Source: Mesorhizobium sp. SOD10 (GTDB lineage: Bacteria > Pseudomonadota > Alphaproteobacteria > Rhizobiales > Rhizobiaceae). From it: 64,000 bases of DNA. Each line of letters opens with the position of its first letter. Within the stretch, counting starts at the first letter, position 1. Of this stretch, positions 1 through 8,846 are shown piece by piece. A program made the translations under genes and the position numbers. The stretch covers positions 248,001 to 312,000 of the forward strand of contig CCNA01000004.1 of the NCBI GenBank assembly GCA_000824805.1. The letters run 5' to 3'. Under the pieces are notes generated by a model that worked only from the letters and a program-made list of their open reading frames with translations, had not been told where the DNA came from and searched no databases.

Positions 1-642
1 GAATTTGCGGTTGACGGCTTCATAGGCCTCCCAGTCCGACTCGCGGAAAATCGGCCGCGTGAAGGCGATATGGCAGAGCGGCCAGAGGCCCTCATTGGCG
101 AAGCCCAGATAGTAACCTTGGTACTCGTCGTCGCTGAGCCAGACCCGGCGCAGCGTGTAGGAGGGATGGCCAGGCGGCACTTGCACGCGGTCGTTTCCGT
201 CGACCACCGCCCGGTCGGCGCTGCCGCCGCCATAGGCGATCCAGGTGCCGGCGCAGGCGCGTGTGATCGGCTCCAGCGCGGAAACCAGTCCGCTCGCCGG
301 CACGACAAGTTCGACACCGCCATCCTTGGTTTGGTTGTGGATATAGGGCTCGCGATTGGAAACGACGATCACCTGCGCATCCGGCAGTTCGTCGGCGAGG
401 ATCTTGCGCAGCGTATCCGGCGACCATGTCACCAGAGCCGCGTCGACCGACTGCCCGTTCTTCTCGAACTCACGCAGCATCTTTCGCGCCGCCTCGGTGG
501 CAACGTCCTCACCTGGGCCCGGCAAAGTCGAAGTCCTCGGGTGATTGCGACGGTACCGGGAAAACGAAATGAAGATCGCGAATACGGAAAGTCCAAGGCT
601 TGCGAAGATAAGGACCAATAACAAGACGCCATATTGTGTCAT
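1..642 (-). CDS. otsA: Trehalose-6-phosphate synthase (GT20), 3' end cut by window edge
   Basis: The first 214 codons of an OtsA-type glycosyltransferase, which joins UDP-glucose and glucose-6-phosphate to make trehalose-6-phosphate, an osmo- and desiccation protectant. Seen: ATG at 642; an N-terminal membrane segment (residues about 5-28) followed by a basic stretch RYRR; a linker; then the GT20 core beginning VIVVSNREPY near residue 79, and GFANEGLWPLCH near 180, which matches the conserved F/S-N-x-x-L-W-P-L-x-H motif. Reading continues off the left edge. The membrane anchor is unusual compared with soluble E. coli OtsA and suggests the enzyme is tethered at the inner membrane. An EcfG-type promoter lies about 83 bases upstream. 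The family call is firm; the anchor is read from hydrophobicity only. Confidence 0.9.
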   Translation of the reverse strand, partial: MTQYGVLLLVLIFASLGLSVFAIFISFSRYRRNHPRTSTLPGPGEDVATEAARKMLREFEKNGQSVDAALVTWSPDTLRKILADELPDAQVIVVSNREPYIHNQTKDGGVELVVPASGLVSALEPITRACAGTWIAYGGGSADRAVVDGNDRVQVPPGHPSYTLRRVWLSDDEYQGYYLGFANEGLWPLCHIAFTRPIFRESDWEAYEAVNRKF

Positions 643-724
643 TGAAATGCCAGGTCGCCTCCGGCCGTCTATTCATTGTTTTCGTTCTTGCCGGCCGCAG
701 ACGGGCAGACCGGGGTAGGTCTGG

Positions 725-749
725 AACGCACAAACCAGCGATCAGTTCC
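725..749 (-). promoter_or_regulatory. EcfG (general stress) promoter for otsA
   Basis: On the minus strand the sequence reads GGAAC, 16 bases, CGTT, matching the alphaproteobacterial sigma-EcfG consensus exactly. It sits 83 bases before the otsA ATG. The site is nearly palindromic, so GGAAC-N16-AGTT can also be read on the plus strand, where no gene follows. Confidence 0.7.
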
Positions 750-789
750 GACATTTTCGACCGTTGAACGCAGGGTTGCAGCGCTTTGT

Positions 790-2952
790 TTAGGTACGCA
801 CGATGAGCGGCACCTGGCCTTCATGCCGATCGGACAGAAAGGCGCCGACGCGGTCGCCGACCCGCTGGAAGGTGAGATCGATCGTCTTGTCGCCGACCGT
901 CAGGTGCCTGATCATAAGCGTGTCGATGCCGATCGGCAGCCTCGGGCGCGTGACGTGCAATTCACCCTGCCAGCCATCGATCTCCAGCCCCAAGCATGCC
1001 TGCATCAGCATGAAGGTGGAGCCTGCCGACCAGGCCTGCGGCAGGCAGGCCACGGGATAGGCGATAGGCGCCTCGCCGGGCGCCCGTGCGAAACCGCAGA
1101 ACAGCTCCGGCAGCCGCATGTTGAAATGCACGGCCGACTCGAACGTGCCGCTCATCAGCCGCACCACACTGTCGCGTTCGCCGTAGCGTGCGAGGCCGAC
1201 GCCGCAGAGCGCCGTATCATGCGGCCAGATCGAGCCGTTGTGGTAGGACATCGGGTTGAAAAACACCGCGTCGTCGGCGAGCGTCCTCAGCCCCCAGCCG
1301 GAATGGAAGGAGGCCGACAGCAGCTGGTCGGCGACCAGCTTGGCGCGTTCGGGCTGCGGCAATCCGACGAAAAGCAGGTGCCCGGCATTTGAGGTGCGCA
1401 CTTTGCAGGGCTGGCCCTCGCCATCGATGGCCAAGGCGTAGAAGTTCATGTCCTCCAGCCAAAAGTCACGTTCCACGGCGACCCGCATTTCCTCTGCGCG
1501 GCCTTCCCAATGCTCGGCGTCCGCGAATTCGCCGCGGCGGCGTGCGAGCGCCGCCATGCCGCGGAAGGCGGCAAAGACATAGCCCTGCACTTCGACCAGC
1601 GCGATCGGCCCCTTGGGGATGCGGCCGTCGGCATGGAAAACCGAATCGAAGCTGTCCTTCCAGCCCTGGTTGGCAAGGCCGGACTCGGCGGCGCGCTGGT
1701 AGGTCACGAAACCGGTGGCGCGGCTCGCCTCCTCCGTCCATTCGGCGGCGGCTTTCAGCGAAGGCCAAAGCTTGTCGATGAACGCCATGTCGCCGGTGCG
1801 GTCGGCATAGGCGGAAGCCAGATGGATGTAGAGCGGCGTGGTGTCGACGCCGCCATAATAGCGGCCGAAAGGAAGTTCGCGCAGCGTCGCCATCTCCCCC
1901 TTGCGCGTCTCATGCATGATCTTGCCGGGCTGGGAATCGCTGAAGGGCGAGGTCTCCGTCGCCTGATGCTCGGCTAGAAAAGCCAGCACGCCGCGCGCCA
2001 GCCCGGGATTGAGCCAGAGCATCTGCAGACTCGAGATCACGCCGTCGCGGCCGAATGCCGTCGAGAACCACGGGATGCCGGCATAGGGATAGGGCCCCGT
2101 CGGAAGCTCCGTAGTAAGCAGCGCCACATCGGCGCGGGCGCGTTCGACCCAATCGTTGAAGACGCGGCCCGAACTGTGCACCGTGGCGCCATGCCTGCGC
2201 TTGGCGCGCATGCCGAAGCGGGCCCGCGCCGCCGCGGCGCGGAAGCGGTCGCGATCGGGCGGATCGGCGACCTCGGGACCAACCTCGATATAGAGCACTT
2301 TCTGGCTGCGCTTGGTCACCGCGATGAGGAAATCGGCGCGATTGTCGCTCAACTGGTCAGGTGCCTGCGAAAAGGAGATCGCGGAAAGCCGCGGCAGGCC
2401 GTCCAGACCGTCATAGCCGAGCAGCACCGAAGTCTTATCGGTCTTGGCGACATGCGTCGTGCCGCGCTTCACCCGCGTCGAGCCGCGCACCTCGAACATG
2501 TCGCGAAAGTCGGCGGCAAAATGCAGGGAGACGGTGATGGTCGAATGCTCGCGGCTATAGTTGGAAAGCGTGATGCGCTCGAACAGCCTGTCCTGCCACA
2601 GCAGCCTGACGCGTTCGATATGGATCGCACCCTGCGGAATATCGCGGCCTATGGCACTCTGGATCGGCAGATTGGTGAGGTTGGACGTGAACAGCACATT
2701 GTCCTGGCTGAGCGAGGCTCCGAGCAGCGACATCGGCCTGCCGCCGACGGTCAGCCGGAATTCGGAAAGCACGCGGGTGTCGTCGCGGAAGAAGCCATCG
2801 CCCGACCCTCTGATATCGCCATAGGCGTCGGCCACGGCGAAGCAGTCGCCCTGCTTGAGCGCAAAAAGCCGATGCGGTTCCCGCGGCGCGGTCTCGTCGA
2901 GTGAGGAAAGGGCTACGGCGGGATCGAGCTTGCGCTCGTCGAGCTCCATCAT
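790..2952 (-). CDS. Amylo-alpha-1,6-glucosidase / glycogen debranching-like protein
   Basis: 720 residues. The N-terminal part (about 25-215) is the beta-rich domain of the 'glycogen debranching enzyme N-terminal' family (DGFFRDDTRVLSEF). The C-terminal part (about 270-700) is an alpha/alpha toroid like GH15/GH63-type glucosidases, with PYAGIPWFSTAFGRDG and YHNGSIWPHDTALCG as landmark motifs. It probably hydrolyses alpha-1,6 or other alpha-glucosidic bonds in a glucan or oligosaccharide, but the substrate of these rhizobial proteins is not settled. It lies between a GT4 glycosyltransferase and otsA on the same strand, which fits an alpha-glucan/trehalose stress cluster. The start MMELDER at 2952 is the only sensible one. 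I see no EcfG motif in its own upstream region. Confidence 0.85.
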   Translation of the reverse strand: MMELDERKLDPAVALSSLDETAPREPHRLFALKQGDCFAVADAYGDIRGSGDGFFRDDTRVLSEFRLTVGGRPMSLLGASLSQDNVLFTSNLTNLPIQSAIGRDIPQGAIHIERVRLLWQDRLFERITLSNYSREHSTITVSLHFAADFRDMFEVRGSTRVKRGTTHVAKTDKTSVLLGYDGLDGLPRLSAISFSQAPDQLSDNRADFLIAVTKRSQKVLYIEVGPEVADPPDRDRFRAAAARARFGMRAKRRHGATVHSSGRVFNDWVERARADVALLTTELPTGPYPYAGIPWFSTAFGRDGVISSLQMLWLNPGLARGVLAFLAEHQATETSPFSDSQPGKIMHETRKGEMATLRELPFGRYYGGVDTTPLYIHLASAYADRTGDMAFIDKLWPSLKAAAEWTEEASRATGFVTYQRAAESGLANQGWKDSFDSVFHADGRIPKGPIALVEVQGYVFAAFRGMAALARRRGEFADAEHWEGRAEEMRVAVERDFWLEDMNFYALAIDGEGQPCKVRTSNAGHLLFVGLPQPERAKLVADQLLSASFHSGWGLRTLADDAVFFNPMSYHNGSIWPHDTALCGVGLARYGERDSVVRLMSGTFESAVHFNMRLPELFCGFARAPGEAPIAYPVACLPQAWSAGSTFMLMQACLGLEIDGWQGELHVTRPRLPIGIDTLMIRHLTVGDKTIDLTFQRVGDRVGAFLSDRHEGQVPLIVRT

Positions 2953-2981
2953 TCGTCACCTCTTTGCTTGCCCCGCCCTGG

Positions 2982-3026
2982 GCATGATGCCGAAAAGTGT
3001 GAAGCGGCTTTCGGGCGACATCATGC
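2982..3026. repeat. Extragenic palindromic element (copy 1)
   Basis: Inverted repeat GCATGATG...CATCATGC enclosing CGAAAAGTGTGAAGCGG, between two same-strand genes. The core GAAAAGTGyGAAGCGG recurs at 4243-4310, so this is a dispersed extragenic family. I recall similar elements as abundant in Mesorhizobium intergenic DNA, but copy number cannot be checked here. Confidence 0.6.
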
Positions 3027-3041
3027 TCTATCTCTTTGATT

Positions 3042-3094
3042 TAGAGCCGGATTCGAATTTCAGGTCGAACAGACCTGAAAATCATTCGGCTCTA
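3042..3094. terminator. Large extragenic hairpin, probable terminator or repeat
   Basis: TAGAGCCG...CGGCTCTA forms the base and TTTCAGGTC-gaaca-GACCTGAAA the tip of one extended hairpin. It lies 12 bases past the stop of the glycosyltransferase gene on the minus strand, so it may end that transcript. It lacks a clear T-run. Confidence 0.5.
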
Positions 3095-3105
3095 AGGCAT
3101 CAAGG

Positions 3106-4164
3106 TCAGGAGGCTTTGGCCTCCGGCGTGCCGGTCAGACGCATATAGGCAGCAAGATAGTCGCGCGCCATTCTTGTCGCCGAGAACCTTTTCTCGAAGG
3201 CTGCCCTCACCTGCCGCCGGTCGAGATCGAGAAGCGCGGGCATCGACGCGACCGCACCGTCCACGCTGTCCACGACGAAGCCGGTGACGCCGTTATCGAC
3301 GATCTCCGGCAGGGCGCCCTGGTTCCACGCGATCACCGGCGTGCCGCAGGCCATGGCCTCGATTGCGACGAGGCCGAACGGCTCCGGCCAGTCGATGGGG
3401 AACAGCAGGCCTGCCGCATTGCCGAGAAACCCAGCCTTCTCGTTTTCCGTGATCTCGCCGACATAATCGACGCGGTCGCCGTCGATCAGCGCCTCGATGT
3501 TGTCGCGGAAATAGGCGCGGTCGTCGTCGCCGATCTTGGCCGCCAGCTTTAGCTTCAACCCGGACCGGCGCGCGATCTCGATGGCGCGGTCCGGCCGCTT
3601 GTCGCGCGACAGGCGTCCGAGAAAGGCGAGATATGGTTCCTCCGGCTGCGGCTCATAGGTCGGTTGGTAGGCGTCGAGCGGCAGCCCGTGGTGGATCGTG
3701 GCGAGCCAGTTCGCATCCGGCAGGCCACGCTTCTGGCTGTGCGAAATCGAGATCATCGGGAAACGCGGAAAGCGTTTGTAGGCCGGCGCCAGATCCACAT
3801 AATCGAGCCGTCCATGCGGCGTCGTCACGGTCCGCCCCGCGATTTCTTCGAAGAACGGAAAATGCAGGAAGTGGCTGAGATGGAAATGGATGACGTCGAA
3901 CTCTCCGGCACGCTCGCGCACATCGGCAAGCATCGCCAGATGCGCGGCGATCTCCGATTTCTTCGGCCGCGGATCGAGGCGTATCGCCTGGTCGCGTCCA
4001 GGCGCCAGCCTGGCCGACGTCTCGCTGTCGCCGCTCGCGAACAGAGTCACATCATGTCCGAGCCCGACCAGCGCTTCGGTGATGTAGAAAACGATCCTCT
4101 CCGTCCCGCCATAGAGTTTCGGCGGCACGGATTCATAGAGCGGCGCGACATGAGCTATGCGCAT
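3106..4164 (-). CDS. GT4 family glycosyltransferase
   Basis: 352 residues with the two-Rossmann GT-B fold. The N-terminal acceptor half starts MRIAHVAPLYESVPPKLYGG with the usual YGGTE loop near residue 20. The C-terminal donor half has FLGRLSRDKRPDRAI near 185 and the EX7E retaining-GT signature in EPFGLVAIEAMACGTPV near 270. It is predicted to be cytoplasmic and to transfer a sugar from a nucleotide sugar with retention of configuration; donor and acceptor cannot be told from sequence. It lies upstream of the debranching-like gene and otsA on the same strand, suggesting a role in alpha-glucan or glycoside synthesis. Confidence 0.88.
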   Translation of the reverse strand: MRIAHVAPLYESVPPKLYGGTERIVFYITEALVGLGHDVTLFASGDSETSARLAPGRDQAIRLDPRPKKSEIAAHLAMLADVRERAGEFDVIHFHLSHFLHFPFFEEIAGRTVTTPHGRLDYVDLAPAYKRFPRFPMISISHSQKRGLPDANWLATIHHGLPLDAYQPTYEPQPEEPYLAFLGRLSRDKRPDRAIEIARRSGLKLKLAAKIGDDDRAYFRDNIEALIDGDRVDYVGEITENEKAGFLGNAAGLLFPIDWPEPFGLVAIEAMACGTPVIAWNQGALPEIVDNGVTGFVVDSVDGAVASMPALLDLDRRQVRAAFEKRFSATRMARDYLAAYMRLTGTPEAKAS

Positions 4165-4242
4165 TTGGTCCCTCGGCTGCTGACGCGAGGCAAAATGCGT
4201 CAGCCGCGAGATCGTTCCTGCCCAATTGGCCGCGGGGCCAAA

Positions 4243-4310
4243 GCAATTCCAGGAAAAGTGCGAAGCGGTTAGCCTCGGCGCATCCGCCGTAGCCTTCCGT
4301 CCGGAATTGC
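4243..4310. repeat. Extragenic palindromic element (copy 2, interrupted)
   Basis: GCAATTCC...GGAATTGC encloses GGAAAAGTGCGAAGCGGTT and CCTTCCGTCC. The two halves are separated by an extra stretch of roughly 24 bases (AGCCTCGGCGCATCCGCCGT region) relative to the compact form I remember, as if the palindrome had been opened by an insertion. It sits 10 bases past the stop of the permease gene at 4321. Confidence 0.55.
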
Positions 4311-4320
4311 ATAAACTAAT

Positions 4321-5139
4321 TTAGGCTGGGGCCTTGCGCCCACGCCGCGCCAGGATGTTGGCGACCAAGAGCAACAATATCGACAGCCCCATCATCAAGG
4401 TTGCCGCTGCAGTAATTGCCGGGCTCAATTTCTCCCGCAGTCCGATGAACATTTCGAGCGGCATGGTGCGCTGGCTGGCACTGGCCAGGAACTGCACGAC
4501 GACCACTTCGTCGAAGGAGGTGACGAAGGCGAAGGCTGCTCCCGAGAGCACACCGGGCAGGATCAGCGGCAGCATGACGCGGAAGAACGACGTCAGCGGC
4601 CTGGCGCCCGAGATAGCCGCGGCCCGCATCAGGTTGCGGTCGAAGCCCGTGAGGCTGGCGCCGACCGTCACCACCACGAAAGGGCTGGCCAGCGCGGTAT
4701 GCGCCAGGATGATGCCGGCATAGGTGCTGGCGAGCCCGACGCGGGCGTAGAACAGATACGAGCCGACAGCGGTGATCACCACCGGTACGATCAGCGGCGA
4801 CAACAGCAGCGGCATGATGATGCGACGTCCAGGGAACTTCTCGTCGGACAGCGCGATCGCGGTCAGCGTGCCGAGTGTCGTCGCGATCACCGTCGTGCCG
4901 AAGGCGACGATCAGGCTGTTGCCGATCGCCGACTGCCAGCGCTGCGTGCGGAGCACCACCTCGTACCAGCGCGCCGAGATCCCCTCCAGCGGGAAGATGA
5001 AGAAGGCGCCACTGTTGAAGGAGAGCGGCACCGGGATGAGAATCGGCACCAGCAGGAACAGGATGACCAGCCCGCACCAGATCCACAGCAGCGTGATGCG
5101 GATGCGTTCGCCTGTTGTGGGATAGGGAGACAGCAGCAT
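4321..5139 (-). CDS. ABC transporter permease, PotC type
   Basis: 272 residues, inner-membrane permease of the spermidine/putrescine (PotC) class. About six hydrophobic segments are visible, starting with LLWIWCGLVILFLLVPILI near residue 15. The cytoplasmic EAA loop reads AAAISGARPLTSFFRVMLP near residue 175. It is the last gene of a four-gene operon (ATPase, binding protein, permease, permease), three bases after the preceding permease stop. The substrate is probably a polyamine, an amino acid or a related cation; the linked MocR regulator and DadA-like oxidase hint at an amine or amino acid. Confidence 0.88.
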   Translation of the reverse strand: MLLSPYPTTGERIRITLLWIWCGLVILFLLVPILIPVPLSFNSGAFFIFPLEGISARWYEVVLRTQRWQSAIGNSLIVAFGTTVIATTLGTLTAIALSDEKFPGRRIIMPLLLSPLIVPVVITAVGSYLFYARVGLASTYAGIILAHTALASPFVVVTVGASLTGFDRNLMRAAAISGARPLTSFFRVMLPLILPGVLSGAAFAFVTSFDEVVVVQFLASASQRTMPLEMFIGLREKLSPAITAAATLMMGLSILLLLVANILARRGRKAPA

Positions 5140-5142
5140 GGG

Positions 5143-6423
5143 CTACACCAGCTTCAGGCGGTCGAGACCAAGGACGCGCGCAAAGATGCCGAACAGCGCC
5201 AGCGTGAAGACGAGCAGGATGAAGGACAGCGCCGCCGCCATCTCCCAGTTCAGTTCGACATTGACGTAATTGGCGATGAAATTGCTGATCAACTGGTCGC
5301 TCGCCCCGCCGATCAGCGCTGGGGTTATGTAATAGCCGAGGCACAGGATGAAGGTGAGCATGCAGCCGGCCATCACGCCCGGGAACACCTGCGGAATGTA
5401 GACGCGGCGGAAGGCGGTGAAGGGTCTGGCGCCCAGCGAATACGCCGCCTTCATCTGCGAGGCTGGAATGGTGCGCATGACGCTGTAGATCGGCAGCAGC
5501 GTGAACGGCAGCTGGATATGCGTCATGGCGATGATCAGGCCGATGCGGCTGTACATCAGGTCGACCCGGTCGCTGGTAACGCCGATCAGAAGCAGGAAAT
5601 CATTGACCAGTCCGAACTTCTGCAACAGCACCGTCCAGGCGGCGGTGCGCACCAGGATCGAGGTCCAGAACGGCAGCAGCACCGCGACGATCAGGATGGC
5701 CGCCAGCCCCTTCGGCACGTTGGCGATCAGATAGGCGAGCGGAAAACCGAGGATCAGCGTTGCCAGCGTCACCGACGCGGCGACGAAGAAGGTGCGCAGA
5801 AACACCTGGATGAAGATCGCCTGTTCGGGCGGCACCTGTTCGATGCCGCCATCGGCATTCCAGCGCAGGTCGAGCGCGCTGAGCAGATAGAAGGAGGTAA
5901 GGCTGCGGGTGCCGCTCCGGATGGCCGGCCAGGTCGACGGCGCGGACCAGAACGGCACCGATTTCACCGCGTCGAGCGCGGCCGGGCCGTCGGCGCTTTC
6001 GAGCTTGCGCACCGTCTTCAGCACTTGGCTGCGCGCGCCTGGCAGGCGGGCATTAAGGCTCTTGGCCAGCTCATAGGCCGTGCCTTTGGCCTGGTTTTCC
6101 TTCAGGTCCGCCGCCAACGCTGCGAAGGCGTCGTCGCCCGGCACCCCCTGGCCGTTCCAGTTGCCCAATGCCTGCGCGGTCTTCGGCAAGGCGTCGGCGA
6201 TGGTCGGGTCGTAGACGGCGCGCGAGAGAAGCAGCACGATCGGAATGCCGAAGCTCAGCACCAGAAGGATGAGCAGCGGCGCCGCCAGAAGCAGCGAGCG
6301 CATCCGGTCGCCGAATTCGGCGCGCCGGAGCGCCGCCGACACGGACTTCAGGTCCGTGTCGGCGGCTGACCGGTCGCGGGCCAGCGTCGGCCGGTCGAGT
6401 TCGCTGGGCTGAAGCGCCGACAT
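5143..6423 (-). CDS. ABC transporter permease, PotB type, with long periplasmic insert
   Basis: 426 residues, much longer than the usual 280-300 of PotB. Residues 45-65 form the first membrane helix; then about 130 mostly polar residues (roughly 70-200) precede the remaining helices that begin at IFIQVFLRTFFVAASVTL. The polar block should face the periplasm. The EAA loop is AAYSLGARPFTAFRRVYIP near 330. The gene pairs with the PotC-type permease downstream. This insert-bearing form may be a recognisable subfamily in rhizobia, but I infer that only from length and layout. Confidence 0.87.
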   Translation of the reverse strand: MSALQPSELDRPTLARDRSAADTDLKSVSAALRRAEFGDRMRSLLLAAPLLILLVLSFGIPIVLLLSRAVYDPTIADALPKTAQALGNWNGQGVPGDDAFAALAADLKENQAKGTAYELAKSLNARLPGARSQVLKTVRKLESADGPAALDAVKSVPFWSAPSTWPAIRSGTRSLTSFYLLSALDLRWNADGGIEQVPPEQAIFIQVFLRTFFVAASVTLATLILGFPLAYLIANVPKGLAAILIVAVLLPFWTSILVRTAAWTVLLQKFGLVNDFLLLIGVTSDRVDLMYSRIGLIIAMTHIQLPFTLLPIYSVMRTIPASQMKAAYSLGARPFTAFRRVYIPQVFPGVMAGCMLTFILCLGYYITPALIGGASDQLISNFIANYVNVELNWEMAAALSFILLVFTLALFGIFARVLGLDRLKLV

Positions 6424-6432
6424 TTCGCCGTC

Positions 6433-7484
6433 CTACTGGGCGAGCCAGGCATTGAAGCGCTTGACGAGGTCCTCGCCATAGTCGCCCCAGAACTCGGTAT
6501 CGGCCACCAGATAGGCGCCCTTGAGATGGTCGGGAGCATTGGGCAGCTTCGGCAGCGCATCGGGAGCGACGAAGGACGCCGCGTCGGTGCGAACCGGGCC
6601 ATAGGTGATGTAGCTGGCGAGTTTGGCGTTGTTCTTGGGCTCGCTGATATAGGCGAGATATTTGTAGGCGAGCTCCGTATTGCGGGCGCCCTTCGGAATG
6701 CTGATCATATCGTATTCGAGGATCTGGTTGTTCCAGACGATCTTGAACGGCTTCTTGTCGGTGTCGATGGCGTTTTGGATGCGGCCGTTCCAGGCGGTCG
6801 TCATCACCACTTCCTTGGAAGCCAGAAGCTGCGCCGGCTGCGCGCCGGCATCCCACCACACAATGTCCTTCTTGATGGTGTCGAGCTTCTTGAAGGCGCG
6901 GACGACGCCCTCCGGCGTTGCCAGCACCTTGTAGACGTCGGCAGGTGCGACGCCATCGGCCATCAGAGCCCATTCGAGGTTCTGCGCCGGGAACTTGCGC
7001 ATGGCCCGCTTGCCCGGGAATTTCGTCGTGTCGAAGAGGTCGAGCACCGAGGTCGGCGCCTCCTTGAGCACGGTCGGGTCATAGGCGAGAATGTCGCCAT
7101 AGGCATCCAGACCGACACCGCAATCCAGCGCCGACCCTTGAATGAATTTGTCGCGCGGTGCGATCTTGGAATAGTCGAGCCGCTCGAGGATGCCGGCGTC
7201 GCAACCCTGCAGCACGGTCGCGGTCTCGACCGTTACCAGGTCGATCGGCACATTGCCTGTCTCGACCATGGCTTTCACCTTGCCGAGATCGCCGAGATAT
7301 TCCTGCTCGAGGATCTTGGCGCCGGTTTCCTTGGCGAACGGCTCGAACCAGGCCTTGCGCTGACATCCTGCCAGGCGCCGCCGCTCGCCATGATCGACAG
7401 CTCCTCGGCGAAAGCGGCGCCGGCGATGGTCACGCAGGCCGTGGCGGCCGCGAGCGCGATGAGATGTGTCCTCACATGTTTCAT
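6433..7484 (-). pseudogene. ABC transporter substrate-binding protein, frameshifted
   Basis: A PotD/PotF-type periplasmic binding protein split over two frames. From the ATG at 7484 one frame encodes the signal peptide MKHVRTHLIALAAATACVTI, ending AFAEELS, and then SGGAWQDV. At about 7362-7363 the frame is lost: QRKAWFEPFAKETGAK and the rest of the protein to the stop at 6433 lie in the other frame. Inserting one base gives exactly 351 codons with a smooth join, so a single-base deletion explains it. The start overlaps the ATPase stop (ATGA, 7481-7484). Without correction only the signal peptide and a few residues would be made, which should abolish transport by this operon. A sequencing error is the main alternative. 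Confidence 0.85.
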
Positions 7485-8668
7485 GATGGTTTCCCCTGTT
7501 TTGGAATGGCGCCGCCCGTTCCGGCATCGACCGGAAAGGCGCGGCAATCGTTGGGCGCGCAAGAGACCGTCACGGTCTCGCCGTTCGCCATCGTCGCTTC
7601 GGGGCCGACCTTGACGGTCAGCACCTGATCGTTGGCGAGCCTGGCCAGAAGGCGCAGGTGATCGCCGAGATAGATGCGCCCATCGACGGTCGCCGATAGC
7701 GCATTGCCGCCATTGACGGCGGCCGAGAGGCTGAGCCGCTCGGGCCGGACGGCGACGTGGCAGATGCTCCCTTGCTTCACCCCGACCGCCAGCGCGGTGA
7801 TCTCGCCGCCGCCATTCAGCCGAACGCGGCATTGCTCTCCCGAAACGCGATCGACCACGCCCTCCAGCGTATTGTTCTCGCCGATGAAGCTCGCGACAAA
7901 GGAACTTTGCGGAGCGTTGTAGAGATCATCCGGAGAGCCGAGCTGGGCGATGCCGCCATTGTTGAACACCGCGACGCGGTCCGACATCGTCAGCGCCTCG
8001 CTCTGGTCATGCGTGACATAGACGATCGTGACGCCGAGCATCGTATGGATCTGCTTGATCTCGAGCTGCATGTGCTCGCGCAATTTCTTGTCGAGCGCGC
8101 CGAGCGGCTCGTCCATCAGCACCAGACTCGGCTGGAACACCAGCGCGCGGGCCAACGCCACGCGCTGCTGCTGGCCGCCGGAAAGCTGCGCCGGCCGGCG
8201 GTCGCCGAATTGCTTCAGCCGCACCATGTCGAGCGCGCGGCCGACACGGGCCGCGATGTCGGCCTTGCTTATCTGGCGGACGGAAAGCGGGAAGCCGACA
8301 TTCTCCTCGACCGTCATATGCGGGAACAGCGCATAGTTCTGGAACACCATGCCGATATTGCGCTGGTAAGGCGGCAGGCGGTCGACCGGCTGTCCTTCCA
8401 GCGTGATCGTGCCATGCGTCGGCCGCTCGAAGCCGGCGAGCATGTTGAGCGTCGTCGTCTTGCCGGAGCCGGACGGACCGAGCAGCGTCAGGAACTCGCC
8501 CCGCGCGACGGCAAGGTTCATCCGCGTGACCGCGAAGCTGCGCCCGTCATAGGATTTCTCGACGTCGGCGAATTCGACGAAGCCTTGGCCGGCGCTCCCT
8601 TGCGCGGAATGCGCAATCGCTGCTCCGCCGGTCGGCGCGAAGGCCTGGCCGACGCTCATCGCGCGCAA
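7481..8668 (-). CDS. ABC transporter ATP-binding protein, PotA type
   Basis: 395 residues. The nucleotide-binding domain (about 30-265) shows Walker A GPSGSGKTT, signature LSGGQQQRVALARAL, Walker B LVLMDEPLGALD and the switch His in VTHDQSEAL. A TOBE domain (about 300-385) follows. This is the first gene of the operon and energises uptake by the two permeases. Starts at 8668 (MRAMSVG) or 8659 (MSVG) are both possible. The upstream region is shared with the divergent MocR gene and contains an inverted repeat that could be that regulator's operator. Confidence 0.9.
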   Translation of the reverse strand: MRAMSVGQAFAPTGGAAIAHSAQGSAGQGFVEFADVEKSYDGRSFAVTRMNLAVARGEFLTLLGPSGSGKTTTLNMLAGFERPTHGTITLEGQPVDRLPPYQRNIGMVFQNYALFPHMTVEENVGFPLSVRQISKADIAARVGRALDMVRLKQFGDRRPAQLSGGQQQRVALARALVFQPSLVLMDEPLGALDKKLREHMQLEIKQIHTMLGVTIVYVTHDQSEALTMSDRVAVFNNGGIAQLGSPDDLYNAPQSSFVASFIGENNTLEGVVDRVSGEQCRVRLNGGGEITALAVGVKQGSICHVAVRPERLSLSAAVNGGNALSATVDGRIYLGDHLRLLARLANDQVLTVKVGPEATMANGETVTVSCAPNDCRAFPVDAGTGGAIPKQGKPS

Positions 8669-8752
8669 TCCCGGCTGCCGTCGAGTGGTTTGCGATCCAT
8701 GCTTCGTCCTCCCGGTGCGGCCTGCCGAAACAGCGCCGTCCGACTTGTATGG

Positions 8753-8828
8753 TCACACAATTAAGCTGAAATCGACCATAGATGCAGACAACTTTTCCCG
8801 TCAAGCCGGAAATTGCGGCATTGTGTGA
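8753..8828. promoter_or_regulatory. Inverted repeat in the ABC/MocR divergent promoter region
   Basis: TCACACAAT at 8753-8761 is repeated in inverted form as ATTGTGTGA at 8820-8828, a perfect 9-base match about 67 bases apart centre to centre. The right half lies just before the MocR start. This arrangement is plausible for MocR binding and control of both directions; that is inference. Confidence 0.45.
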
Positions 8829-8846
8829 TTATTTTTGCAAGGTTTG

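Noticed and set aside
4699..6369. A 556-codon plus-strand frame rich in Gln, Arg and Asp
   Set aside because: It is antisense to two intact permease genes and has the composition of a shadow frame.
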